Shown: in pieces, positions 9,578 to 17,550 of the stretch | How positions within the stretch are numbered: the first letter of the stretch is position 1 | Layout of the letters: every line of letters starts with the position of its first letter | Assembly: GCF_014651835.1 (NCBI RefSeq) | Contig: NZ_BMXQ01000001.1 | Span: 2,764,120 to 2,828,119 of the forward strand | Direction of reading: 5' to 3' | Source of the DNA: Pigmentiphaga litoralis | Lineage (GTDB): Bacteria; Pseudomonadota; Gammaproteobacteria; Burkholderiales; Burkholderiaceae_B | Length of the DNA stretch: 64,000 bases | Program-made: the position numbers and the translations under genes | The notes under the pieces: generated by a model | Seen by the model: the letters and a program-made list of their open reading frames with translations, nothing else | What the model was told of the DNA's origin: nothing | Database searches by the model: none

Positions 9578-10519
9578 ATGCAAAACCAGGCAGTGCTTCG
9601 CGTCGTCTTCATCACCGGTATTTCCGGGTCCGGCAAGTCGGTTGCGCTCCGGACGCTGGAAGATGCCGGCTACAACTGTGTCGACAACCTGCCCGTTCGC
9701 TTCCTGCAGGAATTCGTGGCGGCTGCCCGCGACGAAGACCAGCAGCGCGTGGCGGTATCGATCGACGCGCGGTCCAGCGGCGACATCGCCAGCCTGCCGC
9801 GCATCATCGTCGCGCTGCGCCAGATGGGCACCGAAATCCGCGTGGTCTTTCTGGATGCCGACACCAATACGCTGGTAACCCGGTATTCCGAATCGCGCCG
9901 GCGCCATCCATTGACGCAGAAGCTGTATCACCAGGGCGTCGCGCCCTCGGTCGAAGCGTGCATTTTCAGCGAGCGCGAACTGTTGGGCCCCCTGCGCGAA
10001 CTGGGCAACGTGATCGACACCACCGGGCTGACGCCGGGCCAGTTGCGCGCCTGGGTGCGCAACGTCGTGCACGCCGACAGCCATCCGCTGGTGCTGACCT
10101 TCGAGTCGTTCGCGTTCAAGGAAGGTGTGCCGCTGGACGCCGACCTGATGTTCGACATGCGTTGCCTGCCCAATCCGCACTACGATCCGCTGCTGCGGCC
10201 ACTGACCGGGCGCGACGCGCCGGTGGCAGCCTACCTTGCCGGGATTCCAGTCGTTCAACGGATGATCGATGATATTGCCGGCTTTATCCGGACTTGGCTT
10301 CCCCAGTACATGCAGGACACTCGAAGCTACCTCACGGTGGCGATTGGCTGCACTGGCGGCAAGCATCGGTCGGTATACGTGGTGGAGCAGCTGGCCGCGC
10401 TGTTTGCTGACCAAGGCCAGGTGCTGGTGCGCCACCGCGCGCAAAAACAATTCGACCTGCATGACCAGGTTGCTCACGATCTGGTCCCTCACGTCCCTGC
10501 CCGGAGTGCCGCGCGATGA
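9578..10519 (+). CDS. rapZ: RNase adapter protein RapZ
   Basis: P-loop protein that in enterobacteria binds GlcN6P and directs the GlmZ small RNA to RNase E; the role in beta-proteobacteria is not established. The P-loop is GISGSGKS (14-21), a Walker-B-like segment is VVFLDAD, and the conserved C-terminal domain has FDMRCLPNPHYDP and IGCTGGKHRSVYV, which are diagnostic. The 313-residue protein is about 30 residues longer than E. coli RapZ, mainly at the C-terminus. Its stop overlaps the start of rlpA by four bases. Confidence 0.94.
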   Translation: MQNQAVLRVVFITGISGSGKSVALRTLEDAGYNCVDNLPVRFLQEFVAAARDEDQQRVAVSIDARSSGDIASLPRIIVALRQMGTEIRVVFLDADTNTLVTRYSESRRRHPLTQKLYHQGVAPSVEACIFSERELLGPLRELGNVIDTTGLTPGQLRAWVRNVVHADSHPLVLTFESFAFKEGVPLDADLMFDMRCLPNPHYDPLLRPLTGRDAPVAAYLAGIPVVQRMIDDIAGFIRTWLPQYMQDTRSYLTVAIGCTGGKHRSVYVVEQLAALFADQGQVLVRHRAQKQFDLHDQVAHDLVPHVPARSAAR

Positions 10520-11823
10520 CCCTGACGCCCAGCCGCTACACCGTTTTGGCCGCCACCCTTGCCGCGTTCGCGCTGGCCGGCTGCGGCAGTTCGCCGACCA
10601 AGAGCGGTGGCAGTGTGGCGTCTTCGGGCAGCAAAGGCGGTGGCTACTACAAGGACGACGGCCCGGAAGACAACCCGCCCGCCAATCTGGATCTGGTGCC
10701 CGACGCCCTGCCCCAGCTCGAGCCGCTGGCCAGCGGGGCGAACAAGCCGTATGTGATCTTCGGCAAGCGTTACGTGCCAGATACGACGCAGCAGGGCTAC
10801 ACCGCGCGTGGGGTGGCATCGTGGTACGGCAAGAAATTCCATGGCGCGCGAACCTCGAACGGCGAGATCTACGACATGTACGCCATGACCGCTGCCCACC
10901 CGACCATGCCGATTCCCAGCTACGCGCGGGTCACCCGGGTCGCCAACAACAAGTCCGTCATTGTCCGGATCAACGACCGTGGACCGTTCCACGGCGACCG
11001 CCTGATCGACTTGTCGTACACGGCGGCGCACAAGCTGGGCATTCTGGGCAAGGGCAGTTCTGAAGTGGTAGTGGAGCTGCTGATGCCCGCCGAGATCGCG
11101 CGGATACGCGCGGAGCGCAACGGCCAGCCGGTGCTGGCCATGGCGCCGGCGGCGCCTGCGGGCATGGCGGCGCTCTCTGCGGCGTCGTATGGTGCGTCGT
11201 CTGGTGCGTCGGGGGCCGCATCGTCGATGGCCGTGGCATCGAATTACACAGGCGTGGCAACCACGACGGGCACCGGTCCCGAGATCGATGCGATAGCCAT
11301 GACCGTGCCTGTGGAGCAGACAGCGGGTGCATTGCCGGTACAGATCCTGGCACCTACGCCAGCGCTGCGGCCGGCGCCGCGTCCAAGTGCGACCGTGGCT
11401 GGGGCTGAAGGCGCCTGGACCGGAGCCGGGGCAGGGGCGGTCGTCAGTTCCGCTCCAGGTTCCGACTTGGCTGCTGCAGGCCCGGCCTCTGCTTCGACCG
11501 GAGGCTATGGCGCTGCGGCGCCTTCGTACCAGACATCCGCGCCAGTCACCGTGCCCTCCGCCTATCGGCCAACCCCCGTATCAGCCCCGCTAAGTTCTGG
11601 CATCTACCTGCAAGTCGGCGCCTTCAATGGCGAACGCAATGCAGAAGATCTTGTGAATCGGATCCGGTCCCGGGTGCCTGAGATCGAGTCCTTGCGCGTC
11701 ATCAGTGGCGGCAGCCTGCATCGCGTGCAAGTGGGTCCGTACCCGGATCGTGAGGCCGCCATGGCTGCGGCGCAGCGTATGCAGGCGCGTGTGGACGTCA
11801 CTCCGGTGATCGTTACGCGCTAG
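10516..11823 (+). CDS. rlpA: Septal lytic transglycosylase RlpA, lipoprotein
   Basis: Outer-membrane lipoprotein that cleaves peptide-free glycan strands at the division septum. A lipoprotein signal (LAGC, Cys23) is followed by a low-complexity linker, a double-psi beta-barrel domain (about 95-190; GVASWYGKKFHGARTSNGE and VRINDRGPFHGDRLIDLS), a long Ala/Gly/Ser/Pro-rich linker (about 200-355) and a C-terminal SPOR domain (about 357-434; YLQVGAFNGERNAEDL, VQVGPYPDREAA) that binds denuded glycan. Coupled to rapZ by ATGA overlap, an unusual partner for it. Confidence 0.93.
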   Translation: MTLTPSRYTVLAATLAAFALAGCGSSPTKSGGSVASSGSKGGGYYKDDGPEDNPPANLDLVPDALPQLEPLASGANKPYVIFGKRYVPDTTQQGYTARGVASWYGKKFHGARTSNGEIYDMYAMTAAHPTMPIPSYARVTRVANNKSVIVRINDRGPFHGDRLIDLSYTAAHKLGILGKGSSEVVVELLMPAEIARIRAERNGQPVLAMAPAAPAGMAALSAASYGASSGASGAASSMAVASNYTGVATTTGTGPEIDAIAMTVPVEQTAGALPVQILAPTPALRPAPRPSATVAGAEGAWTGAGAGAVVSSAPGSDLAAAGPASASTGGYGAAAPSYQTSAPVTVPSAYRPTPVSAPLSSGIYLQVGAFNGERNAEDLVNRIRSRVPEIESLRVISGGSLHRVQVGPYPDREAAMAAAQRMQARVDVTPVIVTR

Positions 11824-11861
11824 CGTTCAGGGCCTGTGACGGGTTCAGCGCGTTCAGCGTG

Positions 11862-11930
11862 TTATGCCAGCGTGGCTTCGTCCAGGATGATCAGCCTGGG
11901 ATGGGCCAGCAGCGCCCGGAGATCGCCCGA
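11862..11930 (-). pseudogene. Possible ABC-ATPase remnant (Walker B region)
   Basis: Directly after the ogt stop, in the same frame, about 22 codons read as DLRALLAHPRLIILDEATLA and a stop. This closely matches the Walker B stretch of ABC exporters (ALL-DPRLLILDEATSALD). No Walker A or signature is present and ogt occupies the upstream sequence, so it can only be a fragment. Chance similarity cannot be excluded at this length. Confidence 0.35.
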
Positions 11931-12587
11931 TCAGGGTTGCAGGCTGAACGGCATTGCTGTCTGCCTGCTGGATTGCTCCAACCGCAGCAGGAACTGCTTG
12001 CGCGGCAAGCCGCCCGCGTAACCTGTCAATGCGCCATCGCTGCCAATTACACGATGGCACGGAATCAACACTGAGATTGGATTGCGGCCGACGGCGCCTG
12101 CCACGGCACGTACCGCCGTCGGCGGGCAGCCAATTCGATGCGTCAACGCGGCATAGCTCTCGGTGTCGCCGTACGGAATGCCGAGCAGCCCCTGCCAGAC
12201 GGTTTCCTGGAATGGCGTCCCGCTCGGGGACAGCACCGTCTTGAACGCCTCGCGCTCCCCTTCAAACCATGCCTGGATGTCTTCCTGCGCTTCCTTCAGA
12301 AAGGGATGATCGGGGGACGCTTCCCATGCCGGCGTCAACGCCGGCAAATACTTCTGCTCATCGACAAACCACGCGCCGGCAAGGCCTTCAGGCGCACGAC
12401 CGCCTGCTTCCATTCTGTTTTTTCCTGCTGACGGGCTCGCGATGCGGGCGGAGGGCGCGCGCACGGCGATCCGCAAGGCGCCCAGCCGTGTCGGCATGTC
12501 CAGATAACGCCATGCCGTCGCCACGGCGGCGCGGGTCAGCGCAGGGTTGAGCGAGAGCATGGTGGCGTCAGACGTGGTTTGTGGCAT
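11931..12587 (-). CDS. ogt: Methylated-DNA--protein-cysteine methyltransferase
   Basis: Suicide repair enzyme that takes alkyl groups from O6-alkylguanine. The C-terminal domain has GTPFQETVWQGLLGIPYGDT, the DNA-binding helix and the active-site motif IPCHRVIG (acceptor Cys177), followed by GYAGGLPRKQFLL. From the ATG at 12587 it has 218 residues. An upstream ATG (12638) and a downstream one (12560) are also in frame and none has a good ribosome-binding site. Residues 41-75 form a degenerate linker. It faces rlpA and stands alone. Confidence 0.9.
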   Translation of the reverse strand: MPQTTSDATMLSLNPALTRAAVATAWRYLDMPTRLGALRIAVRAPSARIASPSAGKNRMEAGGRAPEGLAGAWFVDEQKYLPALTPAWEASPDHPFLKEAQEDIQAWFEGEREAFKTVLSPSGTPFQETVWQGLLGIPYGDTESYAALTHRIGCPPTAVRAVAGAVGRNPISVLIPCHRVIGSDGALTGYAGGLPRKQFLLRLEQSSRQTAMPFSLQP

Positions 12588-13268
12588 TGGGTGGGTCGTA
12601 GGGTCCGGTGGGTCGTGGCGCCAGGTGGTTCGTGACATCGGGTGGGTTATGCCATCAAGTGGGTCGTCTATTAGGGAAAACCGATGATGTGAGTATTGCG
12701 GATGCGCCGCGCATTGTCATGGAGGAAGCTCCCCGTCGGCGTCGGCGCAAGCCTGACGTGACAACGACACGCAGCTCCAATCGTGCATCCGACGCGCGGC
12801 GCGCATGCTGGCAACACCAGTCCAGGCAGAACACGGCAGCCGCGCTAGCGTGCAAGCCGTACTTGGCGTGTCGGCATGCTTGGCGTGCTCAGGGTGCTTG
12901 GTGTGCTTGGTGTGCTTGGTGTGCTTGGTGTGCTTGCCGTGCTTGGTGTGCTTGCCGTGCTTGGTGTGCTTGCCGTGCTTGGTGTGCTTGCCGTGCTTGC
13001 CGTGCTTGCCGTGCTTGCCGTGCTTGCCGTGCTTGCCGTGCTTGCCGTGCTTGCCGTGCTTGCCGTGCTCGGCGCGGCGCGGCGCTCGCCTCGCGAAGCG
13101 CGTTGCCGGAGCATGCATTGGACTGGTTCTTTCGCTGCCTGGCAGCGTTGCCGGAGATTGACCCCCATGCATTCCACCGTTCACCCGCATCAAACGCATC
13201 CCGCCGCACCGGCCCTGAGCCCTGATGGGCGACCCAGGCTCGAACACAGCCGGGGCGCCGGGTCCAGG
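12588..13268. other. 681-bp gap between ogt and rsmI, filled partly by a minisatellite
   Basis: No recognisable gene was found. Several frames on both strands stay open across the gap, but this follows from the stop-free 9-bp repeat at 12894-13064. Their products are simple repeats (Lys-His-Gly/Thr on the - strand, Val-Leu-Gly/Ala or Cys-Leu-Pro/Val on the + strand) with no start signal. The flanking 300 and 200 bases show no homology I recognise. Confidence 0.6.
12894..13064. repeat. 9-bp minisatellite, 19 uninterrupted units
   Basis: Nineteen consecutive units of GTGCTTGGT or GTGCTTGCC, bounded by one degenerate unit on each side (GTGCTCAGG, GTGCTCGGC). The order of variants is four GGT, then alternating GCC/GGT, then a homogeneous run of nine GCC units, which suggests recent expansion at that end. 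Intergenic, between ogt and rsmI. Confidence 0.95.
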
Positions 13269-14387
13269 TTACTCGTCGTCGCTCTTGCCGTTCTTGATCG
13301 CCAGCGCGCGGGCGTACAGGGCGTCGCGGGGCAAACCGGTAATCCTGGCAGCCACCTTGGCGCAGTCGCGCACGCTCATGACTTCCAACAGGGCCTGGAC
13401 CACCTCTTCGGTCCGGGCATCGAGCATGTCGCTTTCGGGCGCGGCCGCGGCGCCCACGATCAGCACGAACTCGCCCTGCGCACGCTGCGGGTGCGCGACC
13501 AGCCAATCCTGCGCGTCGGCCAGCGGCAGCGTCACGATCTCTTCAAATCGCTTGGTCAGTTCCCGTGCAATGGTCAAGGGCCGCTCGGGCCCGCAGACCG
13601 CCAGCAGGTCCGCCAGTGTGGCCGACAGGCGGTGCGGCGACTCGTACATGGCCACCGGCGCCTGCAGGCGGCACCATTCTTCGAGCCAGCGGCGGCGGGC
13701 CACCGTCTTGGGCGGCGGGAAGCCCGCGAACGCGAAGGCGGGATTTTCGTCCGTGGTCACGCCACTGGCCATGAGTGCTGCAATGACTGCACTGGGACCC
13801 GGCACGGGCACGACCGGATAGCCCGCCTCGCGCACCACGCGGACCACGCGCGCCCCCGGGTCGCTCACCCCGGGCGCGCCGGCGTCCGACACCAGCGCCA
13901 CGCGCTCGCCCGCAGCCAGCCTGCCCACGATCGCTTCCGCGACCTGCGCTTCGTTGTGGCGATGCGCGGCGATCAGGGGCGTGCCGATGCCCCACGCGTC
14001 GAGCAGCGGCCGCGTCAGCCGGGTGTCTTCCGCCGCGATCACGTCGGCCTGCTGCAGACTGATCTGCGCGCGCAGGCTCAGGTCACCCAGGTTGCCGATG
14101 GGCGTCGCCACGACATACAACGCCGGCTTGGGCCAGAACTGCGTTGCAACGCGGTCCGCCATCCGCATCCAGGCATGAGACGGCGACATGGGCTGCGCGG
14201 CCGGGCCGGACTCGCTGCTGCGGGACTCGCTGCTGCGGGACTTGCTGCTGTCGGACTCGACGCTGCCGGCCCCATTGCTGCCGGACGGATTGCTGCCCGG
14301 TTCATTGTTGCGAGACTCAGTGCCGCCCGAGTCATCGCTGCCGGAATCGTTGACGCCGGGTTCGTTAATGCCAGATTCGTTTTCCAT
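13269..14387 (-). CDS. rsmI: 16S rRNA 2'-O-methyltransferase RsmI (C1402)
   Basis: SAM-dependent enzyme that methylates the ribose of C1402 in the decoding centre. The catalytic domain begins near residue 80 with [18 protein letters not shown], continues with [28 protein letters not shown] and [16 protein letters not shown], all RsmI signatures. From the ATG at 14387 it has 372 residues, roughly 80 more than usual. The extra part is a low-complexity leader of twelve pentapeptides. An internal methionine (MSPSHAW, about residue 67) could be the real start. It diverges from yraN as in the E. coli yraL region. Confidence 0.92.
   Translation of the reverse strand: MENESGINEPGVNDSGSDDSGGTESRNNEPGSNPSGSNGAGSVESDSSKSRSSESRSSESGPAAQPMSPSHAWMRMADRVATQFWPKPALYVVATPIGNLGDLSLRAQISLQQADVIAAEDTRLTRPLLDAWGIGTPLIAAHRHNEAQVAEAIVGRLAAGERVALVSDAGAPGVSDPGARVVRVVREAGYPVVPVPGPSAVIAALMASGVTTDENPAFAFAGFPPPKTVARRRWLEEWCRLQAPVAMYESPHRLSATLADLLAVCGPERPLTIARELTKRFEEIVTLPLADAQDWLVAHPQRAQGEFVLIVGAAAAPESDMLDARTEEVVQALLEVMSVRDCAKVAARITGLPRDALYARALAIKNGKSDDE
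14204..14383. repeat. Degenerate 15-bp repeat (12 units) in the 5' part of rsmI
   Basis: Twelve 15-bp units close to CTGCCGGACTCGTTG (as read on the + strand) fill 14204-14383. On the rsmI strand each unit encodes one pentapeptide of the type [15 protein letters not shown] or SESRS. The array ends four bases from the apparent rsmI ATG. Confidence 0.85.
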
Positions 14388-14443
14388 CCTGCGAGGATAC
14401 CCGAGCGTCCGACCCCTTGGCTTCTTGGCAGGAGGATGATGGC

Positions 14444-15001
14444 ATGAGCACCGACAAGACCCCGCCGCCGACGTTGACCGCACCACCCTCGCCCGACACA
14501 TCCGCGTCGTCCGGCCCCGGCGTTCTTGCGCACCACGGGGACTTCGACACTGCCCGCGTCGCCCAGCGGCGCGCGCGGCGCCGGCGGCAACGCAAGGTGT
14601 CGATCAAGCGGCCCGATGACACCGACGCGCTGCCCGAGCTCAAGCGCTCGCCGACGCAGCGGGTGGGCGATGCCGCCGAAAACGAAGCGCTTCGTTTGCT
14701 CGAACGGGCCGGGCTCGTGCTGGTGGCGCGCAATCTGGCATGCCGGCAAGGCGAAATCGATCTGATCATGATGGACCGGGACACCCTGGTGTTCGTGGAG
14801 GTCCGGCATCGCGCGGCGTCCCGATTCGGCGGCGCCGCGGCCAGCGTGGGGCGGGCCAAGCAGCGCCGGGTCCAGCTGGCTGCGCAGTTCTTCCTGGTGT
14901 ACCGGTGGAAAGGTCCGTTGCCGGCGTGCCGGTTCGATGTGGTCGCCCAGGACGCGCAAGGCCTGCATTGGCTCAGGGGCGCGTTCGGCGCAGTCGGATG
15001 A
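14444..15001 (+). CDS. YraN/UPF0102 family endonuclease-like protein
   Basis: Member of the UPF0102 family, which has an endonuclease-like (Holliday-junction resolvase type) fold and no firmly assigned role. The core (about residues 70-180) has [24 protein letters not shown], the motif [22 protein letters not shown] with acidic residues and Gln of the nuclease core, and VGRAKQRRV. The N-terminal 65 residues are Pro/Ser-rich and basic and are not part of the domain. AGGAGG at 14430-14435 supports the ATG at 14444. It is the first gene of yraN-diaA-dolP. Confidence 0.85.
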   Translation: MSTDKTPPPTLTAPPSPDTSASSGPGVLAHHGDFDTARVAQRRARRRRQRKVSIKRPDDTDALPELKRSPTQRVGDAAENEALRLLERAGLVLVARNLACRQGEIDLIMMDRDTLVFVEVRHRAASRFGGAAASVGRAKQRRVQLAAQFFLVYRWKGPLPACRFDVVAQDAQGLHWLRGAFGAVG

Positions 15002-15091
15002 CGACAGCGCGGCCCGTGGCCGGTTACAGTGGACACACTTTGGGCGCATCACGCCCGTTTCCGCCATCCGGCCACATGAGATAATCCGCGC

Positions 15092-15682
15092 ATGGACCTT
15101 TCTGCCCGCATTTCCGCCCATTTTCGTGACGCCATCGCGCTCTTCGAACAGTCGCAAGACGTGCTGCCCGCACCAACGGCCGCCGCTGTGGACGCGTGTT
15201 TCCACACGCTGACCAACAACGGCAAGATCCTGGCGTGTGGCAACGGCGGTTCCGCTGCCGACGCCCAGCACTTCGTTGCGGAACTGGTCGGCCGTTTCGA
15301 GCGCGAACGCCTGCCCCTGGCGGCCATCGCGCTGAACACCGACACCTCCATCCTGACGGCGGTGGGGAACGACTTTGGCTTTGACCGGGTCTTCTCTCAG
15401 CAGGTGAACGCACTGGGCCAACCCGGCGACGTGCTGCTGGCGATCTCGACCAGTGGCAATTCGACCAACGTCATCCAGGCCATCGCTGCCGCTCAGTCAC
15501 GTGAAATGCACGTGATCGCCTTGACCGGCAAGGGCGGCGGACAGATCGGCGCCATGCTGACCGAGACCGACGTCCACCTGTGCGTCCCTCACGACCGCAC
15601 TTTGCGGATCCAGGAAGTCCACATCCTGCTGTTGCATGCCATATGCGACGGCATCGATGCCCAATTGCTCGGAGACATGTAA
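15092..15682 (+). CDS. diaA: SIS-domain protein of the GmhA/DiaA family
   Basis: SIS-fold protein similar both to phosphoheptose isomerase GmhA and to DiaA, the DnaA-binding replication initiation factor. Visible motifs are ILACGNGGSAADAQHFVAEL, FERERLPLAAIALNTDTS, AISTSGNSTNVIQAI and the C-terminal RIQEVHILLLHAICDGID. The location between yraN and a BON-domain lipoprotein is the diaA position of E. coli, which favours DiaA. Many beta-proteobacterial annotations call the same gene gmhA. The stop overlaps the next start by one base (TAATG). Confidence 0.8.
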   Translation: MDLSARISAHFRDAIALFEQSQDVLPAPTAAAVDACFHTLTNNGKILACGNGGSAADAQHFVAELVGRFERERLPLAAIALNTDTSILTAVGNDFGFDRVFSQQVNALGQPGDVLLAISTSGNSTNVIQAIAAAQSREMHVIALTGKGGGQIGAMLTETDVHLCVPHDRTLRIQEVHILLLHAICDGIDAQLLGDM

Positions 15683-16353
15683 TGCCGCACACCCCTCTGC
15701 TGACGCTCGCCCGCCCGATCGCGGTCGCCCTTGCCATCGCCACCGGCGCACTGGCCGTAGGCGGTTGCATTCCCATCATCATGGGCGGCGCGGTCATGGG
15801 CACGTTTGCAGCGACTGACCGCCGCACCATGGGCAACCAGGTCGAAGACCAGAGCATCGAACTCAAGGCCAGCAACCGCATCTCGGGCCGTTATGGCGAC
15901 AAGGGTCACGTCGTCATCAACGCGTACAACCGCAAGGTGCTGCTAACCGGTGAAGTCCCGACCGACGCCAACAAGGCTGACGCCGAACTCCAGGCCTCCA
16001 CGATCGAAAACGTGCGGTCGGTAGTCAACGAACTGCAGGTGGGCCCGCCCAGCTCGCTGACGACCCGGTCCAACGACACGCTGATCACCGGCAAGGTCAA
16101 GGCGTCGTTGATCGATGCCAAGGACCTGTTCGCCAATGCCTTCCTGATCAATACGCAGCGGGGCACGGTCTATCTGATGGGTCGCGTGACCGAACGCGAA
16201 GGCAAGCGCGCCGCGTCCATTGCCGCCGGCGTCAGCAGCGTGACCAAGGTCGTGAAGGTGTTCGACTACATCACCGAAGCCGAGCTGGCCGACCTGTCGA
16301 AGGTCAAGGCCGAGCAGGACGAAGCCGCCAAGAACGCGCCGGGCGCAAAGTAA
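15682..16353 (+). CDS. dolP: BON-domain outer-membrane lipoprotein (DolP family)
   Basis: Dual-BON lipoprotein that in E. coli binds anionic phospholipids at the septum and supports outer-membrane integrity. A signal peptide ends in a lipobox (LAVGGC, Cys about 29), then two BON domains follow (about 70-130 with VVINAYNRKVLLTGEVPT; about 140-205 with LINTQRGTVYLMGRVTEREGKRA). The charged tail is rich in Lys/Glu. 223 residues. Coupled to diaA; a terminator follows. Confidence 0.9.
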   Translation: MPHTPLLTLARPIAVALAIATGALAVGGCIPIIMGGAVMGTFAATDRRTMGNQVEDQSIELKASNRISGRYGDKGHVVINAYNRKVLLTGEVPTDANKADAELQASTIENVRSVVNELQVGPPSSLTTRSNDTLITGKVKASLIDAKDLFANAFLINTQRGTVYLMGRVTEREGKRAASIAAGVSSVTKVVKVFDYITEAELADLSKVKAEQDEAAKNAPGAK

Positions 16354-16383
16354 GCCGCGCGGCAGCCACTGCCTGATGGAAGG

Positions 16384-16425
16384 CCCGCCCCGTTGCAGCA
16401 CATGCTGCGCGGGGCGGGTTCGCTT
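16384..16425 (+). terminator. Probable terminator after dolP
   Basis: CCCGCCCC (16384-16391) pairs with GGGGCGGG (16411-16418), with an inner GCAGC/GCTGC stem, and a T-rich but interrupted tail follows. The weak T-run lowers confidence. Confidence 0.5.
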
Positions 16426-16437
16426 TCGTTCTGAGCC

Positions 16438-16995
16438 ATGACCGCATTTCCCTTTCGTCGGATCAATATCGTCGGCGCGCCCGGTTCTGGAACGTCGACG
16501 CTGGCTTGCGCCCTCGCGACTGCGATCGGCGGCCGCTTCATCGACGCGGATGATTTCTACTGGAAGCACACGGATCCGCCCTTCAAGGACAAAGTGGATG
16601 CAGCGACGCGCCTGTCGACCCTGCTTTTTGCCATGGAGGGGCCGGACGCCGGTTCCGGGTCAGGCTCTTTGCCTGCGGTCGTGGCCGGGTCCGTCTGCGG
16701 ATGGGGCGAGCCGCTGGAAACGGCTTTGGACCTCGTCGTCTTCCTGTCGGTCCCGACGCCGTTGCGCATGCAACGGATCGAGGCCCGCGAGCGTGCACGC
16801 TTCGGACGTGCCGACCCGGCCTTCATGGCCTGGGCCGCCCAGTATGACGAGGGCGTGATGCCGGGGCGCAGCCGCGCACGGCATGAGGCCTGGCTTGGCC
16901 AATTGACCTGCCGCGTCATGCGGTTCGACGGCGATCAGCCTGTGCAGGATCGTGTCCAGGCGATCCTGCAGGCCGCCGCACGTCACGCCTGCTAA
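16438..16995 (+). CDS. P-loop ATPase, adenylate-kinase-like, unknown function
   Basis: Small (185 residues) cytosolic P-loop protein. The Walker A motif GAPGSGTS (13-20) has Thr-Ser-Thr in place of the usual Lys-Ser/Thr, so the invariant lysine is absent. The segment GGRFIDADDFYWKHTDPPF after the P-loop and the helix with RMQRIEARERARFG resemble the lid and arginine-rich region of adenylate/shikimate kinase-like proteins (AAA_18/NMP-kinase type). Related proteins with GSGTST occur across bacteria. The substrate is unknown. It begins 13 bases after the dolP terminator. Confidence 0.7.
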   Translation: MTAFPFRRINIVGAPGSGTSTLACALATAIGGRFIDADDFYWKHTDPPFKDKVDAATRLSTLLFAMEGPDAGSGSGSLPAVVAGSVCGWGEPLETALDLVVFLSVPTPLRMQRIEARERARFGRADPAFMAWAAQYDEGVMPGRSRARHEAWLGQLTCRVMRFDGDQPVQDRVQAILQAAARHAC

Positions 16996-17064
16996 CGACT
17001 GTCGCATCACTGTCGAGCGACGGTGGCTTGACGCTACGTACTTCGCCGGGGGATCATCCGGCCC

Positions 17065-17427
17065 ATGCATGCCCTTCGGACCTTTCGCTTCCTGCACCTT
17101 ACCGTGCTGCTCTGGTTCGCCATGACGCTGGGGGCAGCGATTGCGTCGCCGATCATCAAGCCGGCGCTGTTCGATGTGATCTGCTCGGGTTCGGGCGTGG
17201 TCAAGATCATCGTGCATGACCAGGATTCGTCGTCCGCTGGCGATGGTGACCGCATGGTCATGGATTGCCCGCTGTGCTTTGCGCCGGTCGGGCTGATGCC
17301 GACGCCGGTGCTGGTGGCGCAGACGTCCGATCCACTCGCTTACGTTCTCAAGTCCATTCCAGCGGCCCGTCTTGCGGCCGCCACCCTCGCCCCGCTTCCG
17401 GCGCGAGGGCCTCCCTCGCTTACCTGA
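17065..17427 (+). CDS. DUF2946-type small protein
   Basis: A 120-residue protein with an N-terminal hydrophobic signal or anchor (about 7-29), and a central MDCPLCFAPVG motif typical of DUF2946 proteins, which have a CPxC-like pair and often sit beside TonB-dependent receptors and copper or iron genes. A hydrophobic Ala/Pro tail follows. The role is unknown; a metal-related function is suggested only by the cysteine pair and the neighbours, a receptor and a PepSY protein downstream. Confidence 0.7.
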   Translation: MHALRTFRFLHLTVLLWFAMTLGAAIASPIIKPALFDVICSGSGVVKIIVHDQDSSSAGDGDRMVMDCPLCFAPVGLMPTPVLVAQTSDPLAYVLKSIPAARLAAATLAPLPARGPPSLT

Positions 17428-17550
17428 CCTCGATGCTCGTGCAGTCGTGAAGGATCTCCACGGTCCGATTCCGACTGCGTCTTTCTTGCCTCGTGTATCG
17501 CACCGCCGGCGCTGCCGTGCGGGCGATGACGCGTCCCGATCAGGTTTGCC

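Noticed and set aside
12894-13064. Possible CRISPR array
   Set aside because: The units are contiguous 9-mers with no spacers and no cas genes are near.
12717-13247. 176-codon - strand frame encoding Lys-His-Gly/Thr repeats
   Set aside because: The frame is open only because the 9-bp repeat has no stops in any frame. It starts with GTG, has no ribosome-binding site and non-repeat parts show no protein-like character.
13269-16353. Recently acquired island at rsmI-yraN-diaA-dolP
   Set aside because: The gene order is the ancestral proteobacterial arrangement; only the repeats are unusual.
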